Shown one piece after another: positions 1 through 8,936 of a stretch of 64,000 nt of DNA (position 1 is its first letter; every line of letters starts with the position of its first letter). The translations under genes and the position numbers were made by a program. Location: NCBI GenBank assembly GCA_022701275.1, contig CP031740.1, positions 3,111,001-3,175,000 on the forward strand, read 5' to 3'. The notes under the pieces are model-generated. The model did no database searches and had not been told where the DNA came from. It saw only the letters and a list, made by a program, of their open reading frames with translations. The DNA comes from Microcoleus vaginatus PCC 9802 (GTDB lineage Bacteria > Cyanobacteriota > Cyanobacteriia > Cyanobacteriales > Microcoleaceae).

Positions 1-788
1 GATTCTAGCGCAGTTAAAGCATCCGCAGCCGATGGATATCGGTCTTGCAATCTCGGCGCTACCATTGTTTCCAGCCAGTTCATCCAACCACGCTGTAACG
101 GCGGGACTAAATGCCGGAAATGAATGCTATAATTATCATCAATCAAGTTGCCTATTTCCCCCGATTGTGTACCACTTAATAAGCAAATCAGCGTCGCTCC
201 CAAGCCGTAAAGGTCGGATGCTTTTGTTAATTTTCGGTTGAACATTTGTTCGGGTGGCATGAATCCCATCGTGCCTTTGACGACGCTGCTAGCCGCGATA
301 TTTCCACCTCCTAGCCGAGCAAAACCGAAGTCTACTAAGTAAACATTTAACTGTTGGTCGATTAACAAGTTTTCCGGTTTGATGTCGCGGTGAATTATCG
401 GCGGTTTCTGAGCTTGCAGGTAAACTAAAATCTCTAAAGTGGCGATCGCAATTTGTTTGATATCCGGCGGCGAAAAAGTCCGGGCGACAGCAGATTCGGC
501 ATTTTTGTATTCCTGCACCATGCAGAAACCGCTGTCAGTCTGGAAAGAATCGAGATAGCGTGGAATGCCAGGAAGATCCAGATTTTGCAAAACTTTAATT
601 TCTTGTTCGTAAGCTTCGTATTCGGTCCAGCTAGCACCTAATTGAGCAAATTGAAATTGCTTAATTACAACGGATTTTTTTGTGTGAATTTTTGTAGCGA
701 GATAGGTGACGCGGCCGCCCAAACTGTTGTATCCGAGTTCGCTACTTATTTGATAGCCATGTTGGGAAAAGTCAGGAAAAGCGTTCAT
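1..788 (-). CDS. Serine/threonine protein kinase, 5' part (runs off the window)
   Basis: A bacterial Hanks-type kinase that would phosphorylate Ser/Thr on partner proteins. Reading the minus strand from the ATG at 786-788 gives an uninterrupted frame to base 1. Visible motifs are a glycine-rich loop region (YNSLGGRV), the ATP-binding lysine in VVIKQF, the catalytic loop HRDIKPENLL, the metal-binding DFG (in DFGFAR) and a PPEQ motif in place of APE. About 262 residues are present, close to a complete kinase domain; any C-terminal extension lies beyond the window. No regulator can be seen next to it. Confidence 0.9.
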   Translation of the reverse strand, partial: MNAFPDFSQHGYQISSELGYNSLGGRVTYLATKIHTKKSVVIKQFQFAQLGASWTEYEAYEQEIKVLQNLDLPGIPRYLDSFQTDSGFCMVQEYKNAESAVARTFSPPDIKQIAIATLEILVYLQAQKPPIIHRDIKPENLLIDQQLNVYLVDFGFARLGGGNIAASSVVKGTMGFMPPEQMFNRKLTKASDLYGLGATLICLLSGTQSGEIGNLIDDNYSIHFRHLVPPLQRGWMNWLETMVAPRLQDRYPSAADALTALE

Positions 789-806
789 AGGTAATTACTA
801 TGGTTG

Positions 807-863
807 GTAGTAAGGACTTTAGTCCTGAAGACGTTATCTTATAAGGACTAAAGTCCTTACTAC
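807..863. repeat. Long perfect inverted repeat between kinase and riboswitch
   Basis: Two 20-base arms (807-826 and 844-863) are exact reverse complements separated by 17 bases, and each arm contains an AGGACT(T/A)TAGTCCT-type palindrome. A degenerate relative of one arm lies just after the DUF1636 gene near 1510. It looks like a mobile-hairpin or REP-like repeat; it could also terminate transcription. No U-run follows, so the terminator reading is weak. Confidence 0.7.
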
Positions 864-934
864 GAAGGAAACGATCGCTATTACTAACATAACTTTTTTG
901 AAAAAAGGTGGCAAGTGCGGTATGATGTGATTTC

Positions 935-1062
<128 letters not shown>

Positions 1063-1091
1063 TCACTTTTGAACGCATCTGCGAGGTACGG

Positions 1092-1502
1092 ATGATGGAT
1101 GGAATTAACACGGCTGTACGCACAAAGCACAGTCTACTTGTTTGCACTGCTTGCGCTAGTGTTTGGAAAAACGGCAAGCGCGAAGGCAAAAGCGGCGGTC
1201 AACAATTCATGGAAAATTTGTCGCAACTCGCTAAAGATTGGGAGTTTTCTGATAAGTTTGAGATTCAAGAGGTTGAGTGCATGAGTGCTTGCAGTCACTC
1301 TTGTGCGGTGTGTTTTGCTGCTGTTGGAAAGTACACTTATCTGTTTGGCGATTTACCAGCAAATGAGTCGGAAAGCGTCGAGGCGGTACTCGAATGCGCG
1401 GGTCAATACTATGCTAAACCGGACGGTTTGTTGCCTTGGTCTGAGCGTCCTCAAGCTCTGAAAAAAGGCGTTTTGGCGAAGATTCCACCGCTACCAAATT
1501 AG
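1092..1502 (+). CDS. DUF1636 family metal-binding protein
   Basis: A 136-residue Cys-rich protein with an N-terminal VCTACASVW motif and a central cluster CMSACSHSCAVC, the pattern of DUF1636 proteins, which resemble thioredoxin-fold [2Fe-2S] ferredoxins. The family is often found beside cobalamin-biosynthesis and CobW genes. Here it is the first gene after the cobalamin riboswitch and is followed by a CobW gene. Adjacent ATGs at 1092 and 1095 are both possible starts. The exact biochemical role is unknown; iron-sulfur or metal binding is inferred from the cysteines. Confidence 0.82.
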   Translation: MMDGINTAVRTKHSLLVCTACASVWKNGKREGKSGGQQFMENLSQLAKDWEFSDKFEIQEVECMSACSHSCAVCFAAVGKYTYLFGDLPANESESVEAVLECAGQYYAKPDGLLPWSERPQALKKGVLAKIPPLPN

Positions 1503-1692
1503 ATAGGTTTGTAGTAAGAACTTTAGTTTTTTCCCTTTCGTTCCTAGGAAGAGCCTGGTAACGCATATGCAGAGGCTCTGCCTCGTATTAAAAGCGCTCC
1601 TTTATTCCAGCGAGGCAGAGCCTCTACATCGGTATTCCCCGGCAGAGCCTCGGAACAAGATATCCCACTACCAAATAAGCACAAAATTATCA

Positions 1693-2728
1693 ATGCACAA
1701 AATCCCTGTTACTGTCATCACTGGTTTTCTCGGTAGCGGAAAAACTACCTTAATTCGCCACTTATTGCAAAATAATCAAGGTCGCCGCATTGCTGTTCTG
1801 GTTAACGAATTTGGCGAAATCGGAATTGACGGAGAATTGCTGCGCGATTGCCAAGTTTGCGACAAAGAAGAAGAGGTCAGCAGCAATATTGTAGAACTAA
1901 CAAATGGTTGTCTTTGCTGCACTGTTCAAGAGGAATTCTTGCCGACTATGCAGGAATTATTGAAGCGCAGAGAACAAATTGATTGTATCTTAATTGAGAC
2001 TTCGGGTCTCGCACTTCCTAAACCTTTGATTCAAGCTTTTCGCTGGCCGGAAATTCGCACCGGTGCTACTGTAGACGGTGTTGTTGCTGTTGTCGATTGC
2101 GAAGCTATTGCTAGCGGTACTTTTGTCGGTGATATCGATGCTTTGATGGCACAGCGACAGGCTGATTCTAGTTTAGATCACGAAACTCCGATCGAGGAAT
2201 TGTTTGAAGACCAGTTAGCCTGTGCCGATATGGTACTTTTAACGAAGGTCGATCGCGTAGATGCGGAAACTCACAAGAAAGTCCAAAGCTGGTTGCAGCA
2301 AGAGTTGCGTCCCGAGTGTGAAAATTGTGCCTTGCAAAGGTGGCGAAATTAACCCCGATGTGCTCATGGGATTTAATGCCGCAGTTGAGGACGATTTGGA
2401 GTCTCGCCCCAGTCACCACGACACTGAGGAGGAGCACGAGCACGATGATGATATTAACTCGACTTTCTTTATTGCCGATCGCGAATTTGAACCTGAAGCT
2501 TTGGTGAAAAAACTGCAATCCTTGATGCAGCAGGAGGAAATCTATCGGATTAAAGGGTTTGTGGCGGTTCCCAAGAAACCGATGAGGATGGTGTTGCAAG
2601 GTGTGGGCTCGCGCATAGAATATTTTTACGATCGCCCCTGGCAACCTTCCGAACTCCGCCAAACCAAATTAGTGCTGATCGGTCGAGAGTTAGAGCGCGA
2701 TCGAATTGCAGCTATGATTAACAATTAA
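1693..2728 (+). pseudogene. cobW: CobW-family (COG0523) GTPase with a single-base frameshift
   Basis: A G3E-family GTPase thought to deliver metals. The first reading frame (from ATG 1693) carries Walker A GFLGSGKTT, the NGCLCC metal motif and LLTKVD, then runs into a stop at 2350-2352. The C-terminal CobW domain (SVKIVPCKGGEI, a His/Asp/Glu-rich stretch and DRPWQP) continues in the next frame to 2728. The switch is at the CCC run near 2311-2313: removing one base would restore a protein of about 345 residues. All other motifs are intact, so the lesion is recent, a sequencing error, or (less likely) a recoding site. An upstream in-frame ATG at 1567 lies in repeat-like sequence and is not preferred. 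Confidence 0.85.
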
Positions 2729-2871
2729 TTGTCATCTGAGAGGGGCGGGTATATCGATATTTTGAATTGCAGCAAATATTATTGGTAAAACTCGCCCCTA
2801 CAAGCTCTGACGAACAATTTATTAACATTCTTTAATATTGTGGGCGCTGCCAGCAAGTCTGGTGTAGAATA

Positions 2872-2888
2872 GCGATAATGGTTATCAT
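2872..2888. promoter_or_regulatory. Zur-like operator upstream of the second CobW gene
   Basis: GATAATGGTTATC at 2874-2886 is a perfect 5-3-5 inverted repeat, and the surrounding 15 bases match the cyanobacterial Zur box (TGATAATNATTATCA, recalled from Nostoc work) at most positions. It lies 24 bases upstream of the CobW start. Zinc-responsive repression is inferred. Confidence 0.6.
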
Positions 2889-2910
2889 TGTACAATAATC
2901 GAGGTCAAGT

Positions 2911-3882
2911 ATGGTGACTGCTGGGGCGATCGAATCAGTTCCTGTTACCGTTCTCACGGGTTATCTCGGCGCAGGCAAAACTACGCTACTGAACCGCATT
3001 TTAACACAGGAACACGGCAAAAAAGTTGCAGTCATCGTCAACGAATTCGGCGAAGTCGGCATCGACAACCAACTGATAATTGATGCCGATGAAGAAATTT
3101 TTGAGATGAATAACGGCTGCATTTGCTGTACAGTCAGAGGCGATTTAATTCGGATTATCGGCAACTTAATGAAGCGGCGAGACAAATTCGACCACATAGT
3201 CATCGAAACCACAGGTTTAGCCGACCCCGCACCCGTAATTCAAACATTTTTTGTAGACGAAGATATGCGGGACAAATTGCTGCTAGACGCAGTTGTCACC
3301 GTAGTCGATGCCAAGCACATCTGGCAGCACTGGGACGCAGACGAAGCTCAAGAACAAATTGCCTTCGCTGATGTAGTTTTGGTCAACAAAACTGATTTAG
3401 TAACTGACGAAGAATTGGCAGAGTTAGAAAAGCGGATTCGCGCGATGAATGCAATGGCCAAAATTTACCGTACCCGCAACGCTGAATTAGCAATGGATGC
3501 TTTGTTGGGCGTCAAAGCATTTGATTTGAACCGGGCATTAGAAATCGAACCCGACTTTTTGGGCGAACACACTCACGAACACGACGAAAGTGTTACCTCA
3601 GTAGCCATAGTAGAATCCGGCGCCATTGATCGCAATAAATTTAGCGATTGGATGGAGGAATTGTTGCGAACTCAAGGCCCGAATATATTTCGGACAAAAG
3701 GCATTTTGAATGTCGCCGGAGACAACCAGCGATTTGTTTTCCAAGGAGTACATATGGTGTTTGATGGCCGACCAGATAGACCTTGGAAAGCTACAGAAAC
3801 TCCGAAAAACGAGCTTGTATTTATCGGTCGCGACTTAAACGAAAATCAATTGCGAGACGATTTTCGGAAATGTCTGGTTTAA
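2911..3882 (+). CDS. CobW/COG0523 zinc-type metallochaperone GTPase
   Basis: An intact 323-residue G3E GTPase with Walker A GYLGAGKTT, the metal-binding NGCICC motif, VNKTD for guanine specificity, a His-rich HTHEHDE stretch near residue 220 and the C-terminal CobW_C domain (DRPWKA). COG0523 proteins are thought to load metals, often zinc, into client enzymes under limitation. A Zur-like palindrome just upstream and the nearby znu genes suggest the zinc subfamily. It is a paralogue of the frameshifted CobW gene before it. Metal identity is inferred, not shown. Confidence 0.9.
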   Translation: MVTAGAIESVPVTVLTGYLGAGKTTLLNRILTQEHGKKVAVIVNEFGEVGIDNQLIIDADEEIFEMNNGCICCTVRGDLIRIIGNLMKRRDKFDHIVIETTGLADPAPVIQTFFVDEDMRDKLLLDAVVTVVDAKHIWQHWDADEAQEQIAFADVVLVNKTDLVTDEELAELEKRIRAMNAMAKIYRTRNAELAMDALLGVKAFDLNRALEIEPDFLGEHTHEHDESVTSVAIVESGAIDRNKFSDWMEELLRTQGPNIFRTKGILNVAGDNQRFVFQGVHMVFDGRPDRPWKATETPKNELVFIGRDLNENQLRDDFRKCLV

Positions 3883-3924
3883 CTGACATATTGAAGCATT
3901 TTTAATAAGCCTTTTAGGAACAGT

Positions 3925-4040
3925 CAAGATGCCTGTTCCACAAGAATAAAATTCATTTCTTGTGGAACGGAACAGGCAAGATGCCTGTTCCACAGGAATA
4001 AAATTCATTTCTTGTGGAACGGGCATCTTGCCCGTTATTA
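3925..4040. repeat. Tandem 52-base repeat with hairpins
   Basis: Two near-identical units (3925-3976 and 3977-4028), each starting CAAGATGCCTGTTCCACA and ending in the complementary TTGTGGAAC, so each can fold. The second is followed by CGGGCATCTTGCCCG. It occupies most of the gap between the CobW and WD40 genes and looks like a dispersed cyanobacterial repeat rather than a coding or regulatory element. Confidence 0.75.
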
Positions 4041-4071
4041 AGAAGATTGCAACATTTCAGATTCAATAAAT

Positions 4072-5127
4072 ATGGCTAACAAAAAGACAAATAAAAGTGA
4101 ACAAACCCTGCAATTTCACGCTAAAGAAATGCTGTCTGACTACGTAACTGCTGTTACGTGGTCGCCGGATGGTACAACTTTAGCAGTCTGTTCTGCTGCA
4201 GGCGAAGTGATGCTGGCGGCAGTAGGGCCCGTTAATGAATTGTCCTTGCAAACGCTACAAACTGCCACGGGTAAATCAGCCGATTGCTTGTCTTTTTCCC
4301 GCGACAGTCAATTCCTAGCGGCTGGCGGACAAGATGGAAAAGTGCAAATTTGGCGCACCGATTCTGGGGAATTAATTGCTGATTTGGATAACCAGCGCGT
4401 CTGGGTTGATAAGTTAGCTTGGAGTCCCAACTGCAACCAGTTAGCTTTCAGTATGGGCCGCTACGTTCAAGTCTGGAATGCTGAGGAGAATGTTGTTGAA
4501 GTAACGCTGAATTTCGACTCATCATCTATCTTAGATTTAGCATGGCATCCTATGGTTCAATATCTGGCAGTTAGCGGCTATCAAGGCGTCAAAGTTTGGC
4601 ATGGTGAAGACTGGGACGAAGACCCGGAAATTTTATCAGTACCCTCCGCAACAGGTGCAGTTTCTTGGTCGCCACAAGGGGAATATTTAGCTTGTGGCAA
4701 TATGGACAATACTCTAATTGTTAATGAATGGGGCAATTTTGAACCCTGGGTAATGCAGGGTTTTCCGGGGAAAGTTCGGGAGTTAGCTTGGTCGGATAAA
4801 ACTAATTCCTTGGGTGCGTCTTTGTTAGCCGCGGCGAGTTCCGAAGGCATTTCAGTGTGGGAAAAACACGCTGATGAAAGTGTGGGTTGGGATTCTTGGG
4901 GGTTAGAAGTGCATGAAAAAGTTGTAAATGCGATCGCGTTTCAACCTAACACATTTTTATTAGCTTCCGCAGCCGCAGACGGTCAAGTTTGTTTGTGGTC
5001 TGAAGCAGAACAATTGCTGCAAATTCTAGAAGGTGCAGAGGGCGGTTTTTCTTGTCTCGCATGGCATCCCGCAGGCCAGTTTCTCGCCGCTGGCGGCTGT
5101 GGTGGCGAATTGCTGGTTTGGTCATAA
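4072..5127 (+). CDS. WD40-repeat protein
   Basis: A 351-residue protein made almost entirely of WD40-like blades; repeated pairs such as VTWSPDG...LAVCSAAG, LSFSRDSQFLAAGGQDGKVQIW and FLAAGGCGGELLVW give about seven repeats, enough for one closed propeller. There is no signal peptide or membrane segment, so it is probably cytoplasmic and a protein-binding scaffold. It sits between CobW and znu genes on the same strand as CobW, separated by a repeat block of about 190 bases. A role in metal homeostasis is suggested only by position. Confidence 0.88.
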   Translation: MANKKTNKSEQTLQFHAKEMLSDYVTAVTWSPDGTTLAVCSAAGEVMLAAVGPVNELSLQTLQTATGKSADCLSFSRDSQFLAAGGQDGKVQIWRTDSGELIADLDNQRVWVDKLAWSPNCNQLAFSMGRYVQVWNAEENVVEVTLNFDSSSILDLAWHPMVQYLAVSGYQGVKVWHGEDWDEDPEILSVPSATGAVSWSPQGEYLACGNMDNTLIVNEWGNFEPWVMQGFPGKVRELAWSDKTNSLGASLLAAASSEGISVWEKHADESVGWDSWGLEVHEKVVNAIAFQPNTFLLASAAADGQVCLWSEAEQLLQILEGAEGGFSCLAWHPAGQFLAAGGCGGELLVWS

Positions 5128-5280
5128 ATCTATGCGCGGCAAAGAGTTCAGGGGGTGCTAAGTTGGTAGTAGGGCGATCGCACCAGGTTGACCAAAACAT
5201 AAACCATTGAAAACTTGGTCTTGACAAAATACTAGATTACAATAGCATTTTAGTGGCTGGACTATCCTCAAAGGCGATCG

Positions 5281-5457
5281 ACAATTATCACCCAACAGCA
5301 ATTTCTCGAACAACTCCATAGTATTCTCGACCAAAACAACCTGCTGAAACACCCGTTCTACCAAATGTGGAACGAAGGTAAGCTCGACCTCGCAATCGCA
5401 CAACAGATAGAGTGCGTCCAGGACTGTTATCCTCTCTTCCTGGTCAAAATTCCTTGA
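5281..5457 (+). pseudogene. Truncated TenA/PqqC-like remnant
   Basis: An open stretch without a proper start reads ITQQQFLEQL...LLKHPFYQMW.NEGKL, which resembles the N-terminal helix region of TenA/PqqC-like (heme-oxygenase fold) proteins. The similarity stops after about 45 residues and the frame ends at 5457 inside the 3' end of znuB. Only a fragment remains; identification by eye is tentative. Confidence 0.45.
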
Positions 5458-6263
5458 CTGGGACTGAACAGCAAAGCCCCTAAAAATAACCCAAAAATAA
5501 CTAATACAATTGCCGCCCCAGACGGCATATTAAAATAATAGCTGAGATACATACCAGTCACGCTAGCTGTAATCCCAATAATTGCTCCCAATCCCATCAT
5601 TAAATGTAGCTCTTTTACCAACAAATACGCCGTTATTCCCGGCCCGATTAACAGAGAAATTACTAACAGCGCCCCCACAGTTTGCAAACTCGCAACAATC
5701 GTCAGCGTAATCGCCGAAATCATCCCCAAATAAATCCAGTTTACAGGCAAACCGGACGCTTGCGCCCCCAGCGGATCAAAAGTATAAAAGAGCAATTCTT
5801 TGTAAAGGAGTTTAACCGCTACCAAAATAATCAAAGTTATGACAAAAGTCTGCTGCACGTCAGCAGGTGCAACTGACAAGATATTCCCGAACAAAAACCC
5901 GTCTAAATCTAATTTGGTTGTCCGCAACAGGCTAATTAGGGTGACGCTAATTGCTAAAAAAGTAGATAAAATTAATGCCATCACAGCATCAATTTTTAAA
6001 CGAGATTGGGATTGAATCCACGCCATAATTACCGCGCTGATAATTCCCGATATAAACGCGCCGATCGAAATATTGAAACCTAAAGAAAAAGCTACTGGCA
6101 ATCCTGCTAATACTGAATGGGCAATCATGTCAACCATCATTCCCATTTGCTGTACAATTAAATAGGAGCCCACAACGGCGCAGAGAATTCCTAGCAAAAT
6201 GCCGACGGCGATCGCATTTCGCATGAACTCGAATTTGAGTGGCTCAATTAGTAGGTTTAACAT
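5427..6263 (-). CDS. znuB: Zinc ABC transporter permease ZnuB
   Basis: A 278-residue polytopic membrane protein of the metal ABC-3 permease family with about eight or nine hydrophobic helices and the family motif VQQMGMMVDMIAHSVLAGLP. It would form the membrane channel for zinc uptake with ZnuC and ZnuA. The start at ATG 6261-6263 (MLNLLIEPL) is preferred to an upstream in-frame codon at 6293 because it matches the usual family N-terminus. It follows znuC on the minus strand with a 128-base gap filled by a repeat. Manganese permeases are close relatives. Confidence 0.88.
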   Translation of the reverse strand: MLNLLIEPLKFEFMRNAIAVGILLGILCAVVGSYLIVQQMGMMVDMIAHSVLAGLPVAFSLGFNISIGAFISGIISAVIMAWIQSQSRLKIDAVMALILSTFLAISVTLISLLRTTKLDLDGFLFGNILSVAPADVQQTFVITLIILVAVKLLYKELLFYTFDPLGAQASGLPVNWIYLGMISAITLTIVASLQTVGALLVISLLIGPGITAYLLVKELHLMMGLGAIIGITASVTGMYLSYYFNMPSGAAIVLVIFGLFLGALLFSPSQGILTRKRG

Positions 6264-6300
6264 TGAATTAGGCCAATAATAGGATTTTTTCAACTACAAT

Positions 6301-6364
6301 CAACTGCACAGGGGGGACGCCCGTGCCACAATCAACTGCACAGGCGGGACGCCCGTGCCACAAT
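6301..6364. repeat. Tandem 32-base repeat, GC-rich hairpin
   Basis: Two units of 32 bases (6301-6332, 6333-6364) share CAACTGCACAGG.GGGACGCC. The core GGGACGCCCGTGCC can fold. The same GGCGGGACGCCC core recurs inside the element at 11.69 kb, so it is a dispersed repeat. It lies between znuC and znuB. Confidence 0.7.
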
Positions 6365-6391
6365 CAATTTTAAAGATAAATCTTTTTTTGC

Positions 6392-7111
6392 TTACGCTGA
6401 AACTAAACTTAAATCGTATCCATAGGCTTTTTGAATATTGGCTGCGGTGAGCACTTCCCGGCAGGAACCAGTTGCAATTAACTGCTTATTTAGCAATAAT
6501 AAATGGTCGTACTGTTTTAAAGTTTCGCCTAAATCGTGGCTAATTACTAGCAATGTTTTATTTTCAGCTTTTAGTTCGGCAAAAATATCGAAAATAATCT
6601 CTTCTGTTGCTTTGTCGATCGCGTTAAAAGGTTCGTCGAAGAAGAATAAATCGGCTTGTTGGGCGATCGACCTTGCTAAGAAAATCCGCTGCTGCTGCCC
6701 GCCAGACAGTTCGCCAATTTGCCGATCGCGCAAATCCCACATTCCCACCCGCAGCAAAGCAGCTTTGACCAATTCTTGGGACTGCTTCGAGGGCGATCGA
6801 AACCAACCAGTCTGGACAGTTCGCGCCATCATCACCGCATTCCACACCGTAATCGGATAATCCCAGTCAATTTGCGATCGCTGCGGCACATAAGCCACCC
6901 GCGACAACTGTTGCTTCAGCAACCGCCCCTGATATTTCACCAAACCCCGACAGGTGGGGATCAATCCCAGCATCGCTTTCACCATCGTGCTTTTCCCCGC
7001 GCCGTTGGGGCCGAACACACCGGTTAATTGTCCGGGATCTAACTGGAAATTCACACTGCTGAGGGCCGCAATTCCGCGATAATTGACAGCCAAGTCTTGC
7101 ACTTCTAGCAT
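6392..7111 (-). CDS. znuC: Zinc ABC transporter ATP-binding protein ZnuC
   Basis: A 239-residue ABC ATPase with Walker A GPNGAGKST, Q-loop YVPQR, signature LSGGQQQR, Walker B LFFFDEP and the switch His in VISHD. These motifs and the neighbours ZnuB and ZnuA make it the motor of a zinc importer. It is transcribed divergently from znuA across an 84-base region containing a Zur-like palindrome, so both arms are probably repressed together when zinc is sufficient. Mn transporters share the same fold; zinc is favoured by the His-rich loop in the binding protein. Confidence 0.9.
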   Translation of the reverse strand: MLEVQDLAVNYRGIAALSSVNFQLDPGQLTGVFGPNGAGKSTMVKAMLGLIPTCRGLVKYQGRLLKQQLSRVAYVPQRSQIDWDYPITVWNAVMMARTVQTGWFRSPSKQSQELVKAALLRVGMWDLRDRQIGELSGGQQQRIFLARSIAQQADLFFFDEPFNAIDKATEEIIFDIFAELKAENKTLLVISHDLGETLKQYDHLLLLNKQLIATGSCREVLTAANIQKAYGYDLSLVSA

Positions 7112-7172
7112 AATTAGAGATTTTGAGAACGATTCTTGTTCGTAGCTACTAGAATAGGATAACTCGAAAAAG

Positions 7173-7189
7173 CAATAACGATTATCGTT
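7173..7189. promoter_or_regulatory. Zur-like palindrome in the znuC/znuA divergent promoter
   Basis: AACGATTATCGTT at 7177-7189 is a perfect 6-1-6 inverted repeat. Read as a 15-base Zur box (7173-7187) it keeps the ATAA and ATTATC halves. It lies between the divergent znuC and znuA starts. A looser AGAACGATTCT palindrome near 7120 may be a second site. Regulation is inferred. Confidence 0.6.
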
Positions 7190-7201
7190 CCAAAGGTGAA
7201 A

Positions 7202-8287
7202 ATGTTAAAGAACTTGGCTGGAAAAACCCGCAGATTGTGGGGTACGGCTGTTTTGGCCATTGGCTGCGGAGTGGTTGCGTGCAGTGGAGGACAGAACGCA
7301 AGCAATGGAGCGCCACAGAGTCCCGCCACAACTCAAACTCAAGCCAGTCCTGGCGGCAACTTGCCCAAAGTCGTCGCCACGACTGGCGTTATCTGCGACC
7401 TAACTAAAGAAATAGCTCAAAGTTCGATCGACACCACCTGTCTGATCAAGCCGGGAGACGACCCTCACGCCTATCAAACCAAGCCGGAAGACCGCAAAGC
7501 GATTGAAACAGCAAATCTGATTTTATACGGTGGCTACAACCACGAACCCAGCATCATTAAGTTAATTCAATCCAGCAGTAATTCCGCGCCCAAAATCGCC
7601 GTCCACGAACTCGCCGTTCCCAAACCGCTGATGGGCGAACACGAGCACGAACATGGTGAAGAGAAAGCGGAAAACAAATCCCACGCAGAAGGCGAAAAAG
7701 TCCCTGACCCTCACGTTTGGCATAATCCTCAAAATGGCCGGCGCATGGTAGAAACAATTCGCGATGAATTGATCAAAGTTTCCCCCAACAATGCTCAACT
7801 TTATACAAAAAATGCAGCAACCTTAACAGATGAGTTGCAAAAAATAGATACTTGGATAAAAGCTCAGATTGCGACTATTCCCGCAGAAAAACGCAAGTTA
7901 GTAACAACTCACGATGCTTTGAGTTACTATGCCGATGCTTACGGTTTGGAGATTGCTGGAGCTTTGCAGGGTGTGACGACAGAGGAACAGCCCACCGCAG
8001 CAAGAATTGCCGAATTATCCTCAGAAATTAAGACCGCAGGAGTGCCGACAATTTTTGCCGAAACTACAACTAATCCGAAGTTGATGGAGACTGTGGCGAG
8101 GGAGGCAAATGTCGAAATTTCCGACAAGGAACTTTACAGCGACGAGTTGGGCGGCCCCGGCACGGGTGCTGATACATATCAGGGAATGCTGAAAAATAAT
8201 ACTTGCGCGATTATTTCTGGCCTCGGTGGTAATTGTACTTCCTTTGCAGGAGAAACTGCACCAAATCCCAAACCAGAGAATTTCTAA
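7202..8287 (+). CDS. znuA: Zinc ABC transporter substrate-binding lipoprotein ZnuA
   Basis: A periplasmic metal-binding protein of the cluster A-I family. The N-terminus has a basic stretch, a hydrophobic segment and a lipobox ending GVVAC. Metal ligands typical of the family are visible (DPHAY, DPHVWHNP, TTHDAL and EE near TTEEQP). A His/Glu-rich loop (GEHEHEHGEE) near residues 145-165 is the hallmark of zinc-type binding proteins. ATG 7202 is chosen because AAAGG lies five bases before it; a GTG at 7196 overlaps that site. It is divergent from znuCB. Confidence 0.92.
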   Translation: MLKNLAGKTRRLWGTAVLAIGCGVVACSGGQNASNGAPQSPATTQTQASPGGNLPKVVATTGVICDLTKEIAQSSIDTTCLIKPGDDPHAYQTKPEDRKAIETANLILYGGYNHEPSIIKLIQSSSNSAPKIAVHELAVPKPLMGEHEHEHGEEKAENKSHAEGEKVPDPHVWHNPQNGRRMVETIRDELIKVSPNNAQLYTKNAATLTDELQKIDTWIKAQIATIPAEKRKLVTTHDALSYYADAYGLEIAGALQGVTTEEQPTAARIAELSSEIKTAGVPTIFAETTTNPKLMETVAREANVEISDKELYSDELGGPGTGADTYQGMLKNNTCAIISGLGGNCTSFAGETAPNPKPENF

Positions 8288-8325
8288 AGTGCAGCAAGCA
8301 CCTTACATTTGCGGGGTACACCGCA

Positions 8326-8375
8326 AAACGCAGCGCTCCCAATCGCAGGGGTTTTCGATTGCAAACGCTGCGTTT
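8326..8375 (+). terminator. Hairpin after znuA
   Basis: AAACGCAGCG (8326-8335) pairs with CGCTGCGTTT (8366-8375), and an inner AATCG/CGATT stem lies inside, giving a long stable hairpin just after the znuA stop. No U-run follows, so it may be a repeat hairpin that also separates znuA from the convergent gene at 8388. Confidence 0.5.
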
Positions 8376-8387
8376 GCAGCGATGACT

Positions 8388-8648
8388 TTAAGGTGAATTT
8401 TGCTCCTCGGTACTGGGGGGTTTTTGGCCAATTCCCAATTGCTTCTTAGAGGACTTTAAGTCTTTCCAAAGCATCTTAATATCTTTATAGGCTTTCTCAG
8501 CGCTAATTTTCCCCCCTGTTTCCAGCGAGCAAATATAAGTTATTTTCTGAGCAAACTCCTGCAAGTTGGCATTAAACGCCAAGTTTTCTGGCGTGAAATC
8601 ACCGTAGTAGCGATTGCGAGGATGTAAAAAATCTTCCCGCTCTTTCAT
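8388..8648 (-). CDS. Small conserved cyanobacterial protein, function unknown
   Basis: An 86-residue soluble protein with FLHPRNRYYGDFTPENLAFN near the N-terminus, then a helical region (EFAQKITYICSLETGGKIS..KAYKDIKMLWKDLK) and a short polar tail. There is no signal or membrane segment. It resembles small proteins I recall from many cyanobacteria, but I cannot assign a function. It is convergent with znuA; a GGAGGC-like ribosome site precedes the ATG. Metal involvement is only positional. Confidence 0.72.
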   Translation of the reverse strand: MKEREDFLHPRNRYYGDFTPENLAFNANLQEFAQKITYICSLETGGKISAEKAYKDIKMLWKDLKSSKKQLGIGQKPPSTEEQNSP

Positions 8649-8936
8649 TGCCGCCTCCTAATTAAACTTTTGGTCTTCAGCTTTTGGTTCGGTCTCTGTT
8701 TTTAATAGCACTATTGGTACTCAGTATCGCGGCGCTAACTTGCTTCTATTGTATGGCGTAAGTAGCAATTGTGCTTTTTCGCTCTGTATTGAGTCTATTA
8801 ATGCAATCTTAACCTTAATTTAGCCTTATTTTAACTTTTATTTAACCTAAAAGCACAAAAAGGGGAAATGCCCTGTTCGCATCTCCCTTTCGATATATTT
8901 TAGAGTAGTTGATTAATCTTTTTTGAAGCCGAATAT

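Noticed and set aside
1567..1692. N-terminal extension of the frameshifted CobW gene
   Set aside because: The 42 extra residues come from repeat-like DNA (GCAGAGCCTC words) and precede the family's normal start at 1693.
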